DNA from: Aquimarina algiphila
GTDB taxonomy: Bacteria; Bacteroidota; Bacteroidia; Flavobacteriales; Flavobacteriaceae
Direction: 5' to 3'
DNA: 64,000 nucleotides
Assembly: GCF_007489275.1 (NCBI RefSeq)
Contig: NZ_VLNR01000017.1
Location: 1 to 64,000, forward strand
The number at the start of each line of letters is the position of its first letter. Positions within the stretch are counted from its first letter, which is position 1. Shown here piece by piece: positions 1 to 6,838 of the stretch. The notes beneath the pieces were generated by a model, which saw only the letters and a list, made by a program, of their open reading frames with translations, ran no database searches and was not told the origin of the DNA. The position numbers were made by a program, and so were the translations under genes.

Positions 1-114
1 ATGAATATCTTTTTCTTCAATTAGTTCAGGAATATCTGAAGGCTTTAAGTCATCATATATATTAATGTTACCATTAAAGTTTCCCCATCTTTTCTTTTTA
101 TTGAATATTCCCAT
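1..114 (-). CDS. Start of an unknown cassette-borne gene (partial)
   Basis: Thirty-eight codons are visible before the window ends. The gene starts at an ATG (112-114) preceded by an A-rich GGAAAAATTAA leader. The peptide begins MGIFNKKKRWGNFNG and is rich in Lys and Asn, then acidic. I do not recognise the family. It starts about 17 bases after the hairpin at 131-201 and lies on the same strand as the ATPase gene and the recombinase. It therefore takes the position of a second cassette gene. Its 3' end is outside the window, so length and function cannot be judged. Confidence 0.55.
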   Translation of the reverse strand, partial: MGIFNKKKRWGNFNGNINIYDDLKPSDIPELIEEKDIH

Positions 115-130
115 TTAATTTTTCCTATGT

Positions 131-201
131 GCTACAACGTCTATTGTATGGTGCGTTTGCATCCCGCAGGGTGCATATGCATTATACAAATTGTTATAGC
201 C
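131..201 (-). other. attC-like recombination hairpin
   Basis: An imperfect palindrome. The outer boxes are GCTACAAC (131-138) and GTTATAGC (193-200), pairing 7 of 8 plus a wobble. Inside them is a long arm pair, 144-165 with 168-189, broken by a T-T mismatch and a C-A mismatch and containing several G-T wobbles, closed by a tiny loop. The spacers between outer and inner arms are unequal (139-143 against 190-192). Outer box, asymmetric spacer, inner stem and terminal loop is the integron attC layout. The core reads GTTRTAGC rather than the textbook GTTRRRY. It separates the ATPase gene from the next small gene. Confidence 0.6.
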
Positions 202-212
202 TTTTTTATTCA

Positions 213-2180
213 TTAAAATATGTCTTCGCTATATGTTTCTTTCTGATAAGTCTGAACACCGTCAACATCATTTAAATATTCGACTAATTCCTTTAATATT
301 ATTACATGAAACTTAGTAGTTCCAGAATTAAATTGGTGAGTTAGTCCATGGAAATCTCGTTGATGAAGATTGTCTAAATCTAAAAAAGATGTGATTTCAT
401 ATTTTTTTTTCCATTCGTTACCCATTTCCCAGGCTACGGCGAGGTGAATATCTTTTTCATTTTTATATTCACTTTCAAATTCATTTATGAGCCCATCAAT
501 GTTATACTTATATTCTAAAACTTTAGGTGGACTTGTTAACTCTGAAGTAAATTGAAATTCTTGTACACCTAAAGGATTGTTTTCTTTGTGATATTCATGA
601 TTACTTAAAGGCTCTTTTACTACATATTTAAATACACCGTCATATTGTTTAACTTGGCTAGTTGCAAGTAATTTTATCCCTCTTATAACACCACCAGCTA
701 TTAGCTGATTAAAAAGAACGATTGCATCCTGTTCTGATTGAGGTTCTGAAGTAATTGATATTTCATTTATCGGCGCAAAAAAGTTTTTATTTGTTAAGTT
801 TAATGGATTTGTTTTCTCATGGTCTTCTTGTTCTCTAATCCATTCATGTAATGCAATTTCTTTAACTATATCTGGCTTTGCACCAGTGTCCGATTTAAGT
901 AAAGGTTTCCATTGCTTTAGCCTATTTACGATTGATACAGATAATTTTTCTGCAATTTCTTTTAACTCAGGTTGAAACCCTTTTCTACCTAAATCAGGGT
1001 CAGCATCTTTGAAATGAACTAATACATGACATTGATTTTGATACCCGATATTTGATGTCAGAGGGATTGCGATTAATTCGCCTTGAATCATTTGATTGTT
1101 AGCCAACTGTAAGCCACCTTTTAAAACTCTATATCCTTTTCTAAGTTTAGCAATAATATCATTTAATGAATCCCAAACGGAAGTAGAATATGTGAAATAA
1201 CCGTAAGCTTCAATTTTATATTCTTTTACTATTTTTTGAAACTCATCATCTGTTTTTCTTAAGTCTAGAATTTCTTGATTTGAAAAAATTTCATAAACAC
1301 CATTTGATTTTTTGTATTTACTGGGTATAGCCGATGCATCTTTGTTTTTAGCAATAGCATTTTTTTGAAAAGCATATATGTCTTTTAAATCAACACTAGC
1401 GTTGATTTTACTGTGAGGAAAAATATATTCAGCATTTTGATTCTCTAATAGTTCTTCGGAACCGTCTTTCCGTATAACTTTTAAATCAAAAGTTATGTTT
1501 TTATCTTTAGTATGAGAATAGTTTATACACCCTAAAGGTGTTTTAATTAAAAGAAGATATAACCATTGTTGTGGTGTTTTAGCTGTATACCATGACAAAT
1601 CTTTTGGCCTAATATTATCGCCTTCAAATTTTATTTTGAATGTTGAACCTCTTTTTAATTCATTAAAGCTTTCATTAGTACATATTGATTCTGTGACAAT
1701 AGGCCTAGTTACAATACCTTTAAAATCTTCCACCCAATTTCTTCCTCCTATTAATTCTCCAGAAAAACTATTCCCATTGCCTTTAGTGGCAAATTGAAGG
1801 TAATTGAATCCATAGCCAATATATGTTGCACCAACACCTTTGTTTCCTCTTGTTTCTTCTCCTTCTTTAAAAGAGATATTTGGAGCCAAGAATGATTCTA
1901 ATTCTTTTTCATTGAAAGCTATTCCATTATCTGTTATAGAAAATGAATTTTCTTTCAAATTTATTTCAATCCATAACTTCTTATTATATTCTTTTTCTTT
2001 AAGAATAGTTACTCTTTTATCAACAGCATCCATTGAATTTTGTATTAATTCGGAAAACGAATCATACATTCCAACATAAGATTTTAAAATATTTTTTATT
2101 TCTCTTTTTTGAGCTGAAGAAACAATTTCCGTATCTGCTTCTTTACTTCTTACTAATGGATCCCAGGTTTTATTTGTCAT
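213..2180 (-). CDS. GHKL (Hsp90/MORC-like) ATPase, putative defence protein
   Basis: A 655-residue protein with an N-terminal GHKL ATP-binding fold. The N-box has E44, N48 and D51 in ELIQNSMDA. The Mg/adenine motif is DNG at 84-86. The glycine-rich lid is GNKGVG at 112-117. All key residues are present, so it should bind and hydrolyse ATP. The remaining 500 residues resemble no enzyme I can name. Large soluble GHKL proteins of this kind occur in bacterial defence islands, sometimes with Z1 or restriction partners, but no such partner is visible here. The gene is bracketed by a core-like site (2194-2206) and an attC-like hairpin (131-201) and sits just behind a recombinase. A defence role is inference. 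Confidence 0.75.
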   Translation of the reverse strand: MTNKTWDPLVRSKEADTEIVSSAQKREIKNILKSYVGMYDSFSELIQNSMDAVDKRVTILKEKEYNKKLWIEINLKENSFSITDNGIAFNEKELESFLAPNISFKEGEETRGNKGVGATYIGYGFNYLQFATKGNGNSFSGELIGGRNWVEDFKGIVTRPIVTESICTNESFNELKRGSTFKIKFEGDNIRPKDLSWYTAKTPQQWLYLLLIKTPLGCINYSHTKDKNITFDLKVIRKDGSEELLENQNAEYIFPHSKINASVDLKDIYAFQKNAIAKNKDASAIPSKYKKSNGVYEIFSNQEILDLRKTDDEFQKIVKEYKIEAYGYFTYSTSVWDSLNDIIAKLRKGYRVLKGGLQLANNQMIQGELIAIPLTSNIGYQNQCHVLVHFKDADPDLGRKGFQPELKEIAEKLSVSIVNRLKQWKPLLKSDTGAKPDIVKEIALHEWIREQEDHEKTNPLNLTNKNFFAPINEISITSEPQSEQDAIVLFNQLIAGGVIRGIKLLATSQVKQYDGVFKYVVKEPLSNHEYHKENNPLGVQEFQFTSELTSPPKVLEYKYNIDGLINEFESEYKNEKDIHLAVAWEMGNEWKKKYEITSFLDLDNLHQRDFHGLTHQFNSGTTKFHVIILKELVEYLNDVDGVQTYQKETYSEDIF

Positions 2181-2193
2181 TCTTTGTTTAATT

Positions 2194-2206
2194 GGCTATA
2201 ACAATT
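2194..2206 (-). other. attI/core-like site before the first cassette gene
   Basis: GGCTATAACAATT on the plus strand, so AATTGTTATAGCC in the direction of the genes. It is the exact reverse complement of 189-201, the first arm of the hairpin beyond the ATPase gene. In an integron the bases after the crossover G belong to the inserted cassette and mirror the first arm of that cassette's own attC. That is what is seen. The site lies 14 bases before the ATPase start codon. Confidence 0.5.
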
Positions 2207-2207
2207 G

Positions 2208-2233
2208 AATATAGTTACCATGGTAACTATATT
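2208..2233. repeat. Perfect 26-bp palindrome
   Basis: The half-site AATATAGTTACCA runs 2208-2220 and is followed without a loop by its exact complement to 2233. It occupies most of the gap between the recombinase stop (2250) and the core-like site (2194-2206). No T-run follows on the minus strand, so it is not a normal terminator. A binding site for the recombinase, an operator, or part of an attI-like region are all possible. Confidence 0.6.
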
Positions 2234-2249
2234 TCTTTTATGTGGGGAA

Positions 2250-3377
2250 CTAAATTAATAAATCTTTTATGTTTTTAAACTTTTTTATCGCTACATGAGT
2301 ATAAATTTCTGTTGTTTTACTAGAATTATGCCCTAACAGTACTTGTATATATCGTAAATCTATTCCTTCTTCTAATAGGTGTGTTGCAAAACTATGCCTT
2401 AACATATGTGGATGTACCGATTGATTGATTTTAGCCTTTTTCGCAGCTTGAGTAACAACTTTAAAGACACTGGTAGGACTGTATTTCTTTCCAGGTTTTA
2501 TGGCCTCAAATAAGTATAGTTTTGGTTTGTATATTTTGTAATATGCTCTAAGGTTATTAAGAACCACTTGATTAATAACCGTATATCGATCTCTATTTCC
2601 TTTAGCTTGTCTTACCTTAATAAGCATGCTGTTACTATTGATATCTGTGAGTTTTAGATCTAATAATTCACTTCTTCGTAATCCAGAAGAATATAACAAA
2701 CTAATAATACATTTATGTTTTAGGTTTTTTGTAAGGTTAATCATTTTTAATATATCTTCTTTAGCCAATATGCCGGGCAGCTTCTGTTCTTTTCTAGGCC
2801 TTTCAATACTATAAAATCGATTAGGCATTCCCATTACGACCTCATAATAAAATTTAATACTATTAATAGCTTGATTAATATAGCTGTTAGACTTATTTTC
2901 TCGAATCAGATGTTGTAAATAATTACGTATCTCTTGTTCAGATAGTTCTACAATTGGGCAATCGTAAAAGTGGTTGATAAATTTTTCAAATTGAGAAATA
3001 TAAGTTTTACAAGTGTTTAGAGCGTATCTTTTAAGTTCTAGTTTTTTTAAATATTCTTCAGGAACGTAATTATAAGAAGTAGTTTTGACTCTGTTGCGAT
3101 ACCAGTTAATATCGATTGGAGTATTATTCCTTATTGTTTTCTCCTTAAAAAAAGAATTACTATTAATCCATGCAATACCACGAAATGTTTCAAAAATTAT
3201 ATCTAGATTCTCTTTGGTATTCTTAATGTAAACCATAGCATATGTCTTACTCCACTTAGGATTAGGTAATTCTTTTACCAAAGCATGTATGACTTTATCC
3301 GGATAAAATTGTAAACCGATCATCTTCTCATTTTGTATAAATAGATGTTTTATTGTTATGTGTTTAGAAGGGCTCAT
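2250..3377 (-). CDS. Tyrosine recombinase / site-specific integrase
   Basis: A 375-residue tyrosine recombinase. Residues 1-100 are an extra N-terminal region, 104-190 a SAM-like core-binding domain, and 200-375 the catalytic domain. The full active site is visible: R234 (SGLRRSE), K259 (QAKGNRDR), H324 and R327 (HPHMLRH), H350 (LLGH) and nucleophile Y359 (EIYTHV). The last 55 residues resemble integron integrases and XerD. The extra insertion that marks true IntI proteins, between the K and HxxR motifs, is not evident. It is transcribed toward the ATPase gene and divergently from a zinc-ribbon gene. It probably moves the adjacent cassette-like units, though mobilisation by an unrelated element is possible. 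Confidence 0.9.
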   Translation of the reverse strand: MSPSKHITIKHLFIQNEKMIGLQFYPDKVIHALVKELPNPKWSKTYAMVYIKNTKENLDIIFETFRGIAWINSNSFFKEKTIRNNTPIDINWYRNRVKTTSYNYVPEEYLKKLELKRYALNTCKTYISQFEKFINHFYDCPIVELSEQEIRNYLQHLIRENKSNSYINQAINSIKFYYEVVMGMPNRFYSIERPRKEQKLPGILAKEDILKMINLTKNLKHKCIISLLYSSGLRRSELLDLKLTDINSNSMLIKVRQAKGNRDRYTVINQVVLNNLRAYYKIYKPKLYLFEAIKPGKKYSPTSVFKVVTQAAKKAKINQSVHPHMLRHSFATHLLEEGIDLRYIQVLLGHNSSKTTEIYTHVAIKKFKNIKDLLI

Positions 3378-3423
3378 AGGGTAAAAATGATGGAAAAAAA
3401 TACTTTAATCGTGTTTTATCCGT

Positions 3424-3441
3424 ATAATATTCGCATATTAT
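3424..3441. promoter_or_regulatory. Dyad in the divergent promoter region
   Basis: ATAATAT (3424-3430) and ATATTAT (3435-3441) form a 7-bp dyad around TCGC. They lie in the 82-bp gap between the divergent recombinase and zinc-ribbon genes. It could be an operator or simply an AT-rich promoter core. Confidence 0.25.
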
Positions 3442-3459
3442 TTGTTTAAAAAAATTATA

Positions 3460-3828
3460 ATGAAAAAATGCCCAGTTTGTGATACTGTAATTACGGGAAG
3501 GTCAGATAAAAAATATTGCTCTGCATATTGCAAATCTGCACAGCAATATGAAAAAAGAAAACAAGAAGAAGATGAGTATTATAAAATAGATAGACAATTA
3601 AAGACGAATAGAAAAATACTAAAAGCTTATAATAAATCGGGTTTATCAACTGTAAGAAAAGAGAAATTACTAGCAGAAGGTTTCAATCCAAAATTTTTTA
3701 CACACTACTGGAAAAATACCAAAGGACAAGTCTATCTTTTTTGCTACGAATATGGGTTTTTATTGTTGAAAGAAAATCAAAAAGAAAAGTACATTTTAGT
3801 AAAATGGCAAAAATATATGGAGGTGTAA
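3460..3828 (+). CDS. Small zinc-ribbon protein, function unknown
   Basis: A 122-residue protein starting at ATG 3460. An upstream TTG at 3442 would add six residues and is less likely. The N-terminus carries CPVCDTVI and YCSAYCKSAQQYE, two Cys pairs forming a zinc ribbon of the DUF2116-like type. A charged helical stretch (Lys/Glu/Tyr) follows, then a basic C-terminal half ending in YILVKWQKYMEV. No catalytic motif is seen. It is transcribed divergently from the recombinase, with a dyad between them. A DNA-binding or regulatory role is possible but unproven. Confidence 0.7.
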   Translation: MKKCPVCDTVITGRSDKKYCSAYCKSAQQYEKRKQEEDEYYKIDRQLKTNRKILKAYNKSGLSTVRKEKLLAEGFNPKFFTHYWKNTKGQVYLFCYEYGFLLLKENQKEKYILVKWQKYMEV

Positions 3829-3857
3829 TTTTGCATAAATATTAAACGTTTTGTTTG

Positions 3858-4313
3858 TTAGTTATTACTGGCAAACAACAAATGTGTTTCCGAATCTGTT
3901 GATAAATCTAATTTAACAGCTATGGTACTAGTTTGTGATTGAAAAATATGTGTCATAGCAAGAGTGCCTTGTTTCTCAGATTTGATATGCGAATATTCTG
4001 AAACAAATCTGGATAATAATTTTAAAACATAATTTTGATCATTAGTCATATAAGTAACTTGTCCGGATTTTGCATTAACTCTTACTCCATAATAAAAACT
4101 ATCAGTTTTATTCCAGTTATAAAATACATATTTATCATTAGTTTGATCTGACTTAGAAAAACCCCGTTTTTTAAGAAATGCTTCAAAACCTGTATTATCA
4201 TTAGATTTTTTATAATTTGAAAGCGTTGTCCATTCTTGTTCTTTTAAGTGTTGACCAAAAACAGAAGAGGTAGAAAAGAACAAAAGAAAACCAAAGAGGA
4301 CTAAATTTTTCAT
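3858..4313 (-). CDS. Secreted hypothetical protein
   Basis: A 151-residue protein with a clear signal peptide (LVLFGFLLFFSTSSVFG, cleavage near residue 20). The mature part is mixed alpha/beta, rich in Ser, Lys and Asn, without cysteines or known motifs. It contains repeated aromatic stretches such as FYNWNKTDSFYYGV. It sits between the zinc-ribbon gene and recG, on the recG strand, 57 bases after the recG stop. I do not recognise the family. A periplasmic location is likely. Confidence 0.7.
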   Translation of the reverse strand: MKNLVLFGFLLFFSTSSVFGQHLKEQEWTTLSNYKKSNDNTGFEAFLKKRGFSKSDQTNDKYVFYNWNKTDSFYYGVRVNAKSGQVTYMTNDQNYVLKLLSRFVSEYSHIKSEKQGTLAMTHIFQSQTSTIAVKLDLSTDSETHLLFASNN

Positions 4314-4370
4314 ATTATTATTGCATTGACTATAAGTGTAATAACAAAAATACTTTTGGATTAGTATATG

Positions 4371-6473
4371 TTAACTAATATAATTCCATATGTTTTTATG
4401 CTTAGCTAACTGCTGATAGGTGTATAGTAATACTTTATTTTTTTCAGCAGATAATGAAGGATCATCATTTAGAATCTTCATGGCATAGTGACGTGCTGTT
4501 TTTAAAATATCATTATCTCTTACAATATCAGCTATTTTTAAATTCAATACTCCGCTTTGTTGTGTACCCATGATATCTCCGGGACCACGTAATTTTAAAT
4601 CTACTTCGGCAATATCAAAACCATCATTTGTACGAACCATGGTTTCTAATCGTGTTTTACTATCTGCTGATAGTTTAAAGCTTGTCATAAGAATACAAAA
4701 ACTTTGTTCTGCACCTCGTCCCACACGTCCACGCAATTGATGTAATTGAGATAAACCAAATCGTTCTGCACTCTCAATGATCATTACACTGGCATTTGGG
4801 ACATTGACTCCAACCTCAATAACAGTAGTAGCTACCATAATTTGAGTTTCTCCTTTTACAAAACGATCCATTTCGTAATCTTTATCAGCGGGTTTCATTT
4901 TACCATGAACAATAGAAATTTGATATTGTGGAGCAGGGAAGGAGCGAGCAATACTTTCATAACCGTCCATAAGATCTTTATAGTCCATAACTTCAGATTC
5001 CTGAATTAGTGGATATACCACATAAACCTGGCGACCTTTTTGGATCTCGTCGGCGATAAACTTAAATACTTTTAGACGATTACTATCGTAGCGATGTACA
5101 GTTTTAATGGCTTTACGACCAGGGGGGAGCTCATCAATTACAGAAATATCCAGATCTCCATATAAACTCATAGCTAATGTTCTGGGTATGGGTGTAGCAG
5201 TCATTACAAGAATATGAGGAGGATACGTGTTTTTATGCCATAATTTTGCACGTTGTGCTACTCCAAATCGGTGTTGCTCATCAATAATAGCAAGTCCAAG
5301 ATTTTTAAATTGTACTTTATCTTCTAGAATAGCATGGGTACCAATTAATATATGTAGTGAGCCATTTTCTAATTCTTCATGAATTTGCCGCCTTTCTTTA
5401 ACCTTAGAGCTTCCCATTAATAGTTTTACATTCACATCCAGATCTTTCGTGAGCTCCTGGATTCCCATATAATGTTGATTAGCCAAAATTGCTGTGGGAG
5501 CCATTAAACAAGCCTGAAAACCATTATCTATAGCCAATAACATAGTCATTAATCCCACTATGGTTTTACCAGAACCTACATCTCCTTGAAGGAGTCGATT
5601 CATCTGGGCGCTACTACCAATATCATTACGAATTTCTTTAATAACCCTTTTTTGAGCATTGGTAAGCTCAAAAGGAAGATGATTTTTATAAAAGGTATTG
5701 AAATGTTCTCCGACTTCAGTAAACGGAAAACCTTTGATTTTTTGTTTTCGAATCAACTTTTTGGTAATGAGTTGTAACTGTATGTAAAACAACTCCTCAA
5801 ACTTAAGACGATATTGTGCTTTAGCAAGTAATTCTTGGTTTTTAGGAAAATGAACATTAAAAACAGCTTCACTTTTTGAAATTAACTTTAATTCCTCCAG
5901 AATTTCACTCGAAAGTGTATCATAAAAACGTACTTTGGTTTCAACAAATAGTTGTTGCATCATTTTACTCATTACACGGTTTGTGATGCCTTTATTAGAA
6001 AGCTTTTCTGTAGAAGGGTAAATAGGTTGCATGACAGTTCTTAAGTTTTTCTCATGTTCTGTAAGCAACTCCATATCTGGATGTGGCATATTAAACCCAT
6101 TATAGTATTTCGTTTTCCCGAAAATAACATAAGGAGTATTAAGTTTTAGGTTTTCCTTAATCCACTTTTGTCCCCTAAACCATACCAGTTCCATTTCGCC
6201 AGTGTCATCTATAAACTTAGCAACCAAACGTTTTCCTTTCTTCTGTGCTACAGTTTTTATATTGATAATTTTGCCAATAATCTGTACTTCTGCAGAATTA
6301 CGTTGTAATTCATTGATTTTATAATATTTTGTCTTATCGAGATATCGGTTAGGGAATAGGTTAATAAGATCTTGATAGGTATGAATGCCTAATTCAGAAC
6401 GTAAGAGCGTTGCACGGGATGGCCCAACACCCTTAAGGTAATCAATAGGAGTTTGTAAAATATTAGGATTCAT
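4371..6473 (-). CDS. recG: ATP-dependent DNA helicase RecG
   Basis: A 700-residue RecG. It drives branch migration and fork reversal in recombination and repair. The N-terminal helical/OB wedge region has YLKGVGPSRATLL near residue 17 and an OB fold at about 60-150. The helicase core has Walker A GDVGSGKT near residue 300, DEQHRFG near 395, the TATPIPRTLAMSLYG motif, and the C-terminal QLRGRVGRG motif. Length matches the family. ATG 6473 (MNPNILQTPIDYLKGVG) is preferred. A start at 6515 would add 14 residues, and that stretch overlaps an inverted-repeat element. Confidence 0.96.
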   Translation of the reverse strand: MNPNILQTPIDYLKGVGPSRATLLRSELGIHTYQDLINLFPNRYLDKTKYYKINELQRNSAEVQIIGKIINIKTVAQKKGKRLVAKFIDDTGEMELVWFRGQKWIKENLKLNTPYVIFGKTKYYNGFNMPHPDMELLTEHEKNLRTVMQPIYPSTEKLSNKGITNRVMSKMMQQLFVETKVRFYDTLSSEILEELKLISKSEAVFNVHFPKNQELLAKAQYRLKFEELFYIQLQLITKKLIRKQKIKGFPFTEVGEHFNTFYKNHLPFELTNAQKRVIKEIRNDIGSSAQMNRLLQGDVGSGKTIVGLMTMLLAIDNGFQACLMAPTAILANQHYMGIQELTKDLDVNVKLLMGSSKVKERRQIHEELENGSLHILIGTHAILEDKVQFKNLGLAIIDEQHRFGVAQRAKLWHKNTYPPHILVMTATPIPRTLAMSLYGDLDISVIDELPPGRKAIKTVHRYDSNRLKVFKFIADEIQKGRQVYVVYPLIQESEVMDYKDLMDGYESIARSFPAPQYQISIVHGKMKPADKDYEMDRFVKGETQIMVATTVIEVGVNVPNASVMIIESAERFGLSQLHQLRGRVGRGAEQSFCILMTSFKLSADSKTRLETMVRTNDGFDIAEVDLKLRGPGDIMGTQQSGVLNLKIADIVRDNDILKTARHYAMKILNDDPSLSAEKNKVLLYTYQQLAKHKNIWNYIS

Positions 6474-6507
6474 TAGAACGAAGATAGTATTTCTTAGAAA
6501 ATAGTTC

Positions 6508-6679
6508 AACCCCAATTACTCATTAGAACTTCGTTACGAAGTTGGAAAATACAATAAACACTGATGTTTTCTAAGTTTTAGCATAGTAGCGCTATGGTTA
6601 AACTTAAAAATGTAGCAAAGCGATTGTGTTTGAAGGAGTTTTTCAGCTGTAGTAGATTTTCTAATGAGTAATTTGGGTT
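6508..6679. repeat. 172-bp structured inverted-repeat element (MITE/REP-like)
   Basis: The ends 6508-6528 and 6659-6679 are 21-bp terminal inverted repeats matching at 20 positions (AACCC, one variable base, AATTACTCATTAGAA). Inside are a perfect hairpin at 6527-6543 (AACTTCG, TTA, CGAAGTT) and a second hairpin near 6572-6604 (AAGTTTTAGCATAG against CTATGGTTAAACTT, 12 of 14). No reading frame is evident. Nested palindromes with near-identical ends fit a miniature mobile element or REP-like repeat. No second copy was seen in this window. Confidence 0.55.
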
Positions 6680-6838
6680 AGAGCTAAAATTTGCCACATG
6701 GACAGAGTAAAATCGTTATTTTGGCAGAACGTTTGATTGATGAAAGAGGTGTTAGGAGTATATTAAAGGATTTAAAACTCGACTAAATCAACTTTAATAC
6801 AAATCTCATCTTATTATAAATAAAAGAAACAGAGACAA
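6680..6838. other. Upstream region of the M1 peptidase gene
   Basis: This completes the 365-bp gap before the aminopeptidase gene. I see no further gene or RNA. The stretch must hold the promoter of the peptidase/patatin operon. AAAAGAAACAGAGACAA just before ATG 6839 is a typical weak Bacteroidetes leader. Confidence 0.4.

Noticed and set aside
2208..2233. The 26-bp palindrome as a Rho-independent terminator of the recombinase
   Set aside because: There is no T-run on the minus strand after it, and it has no loop; it is kept as an unexplained palindrome.
6474..6515. A RecG start at 6515
   Set aside because: The extra 14 residues overlap the inverted-repeat element and are unlike RecG; the inner ATG gives the usual N-terminus.
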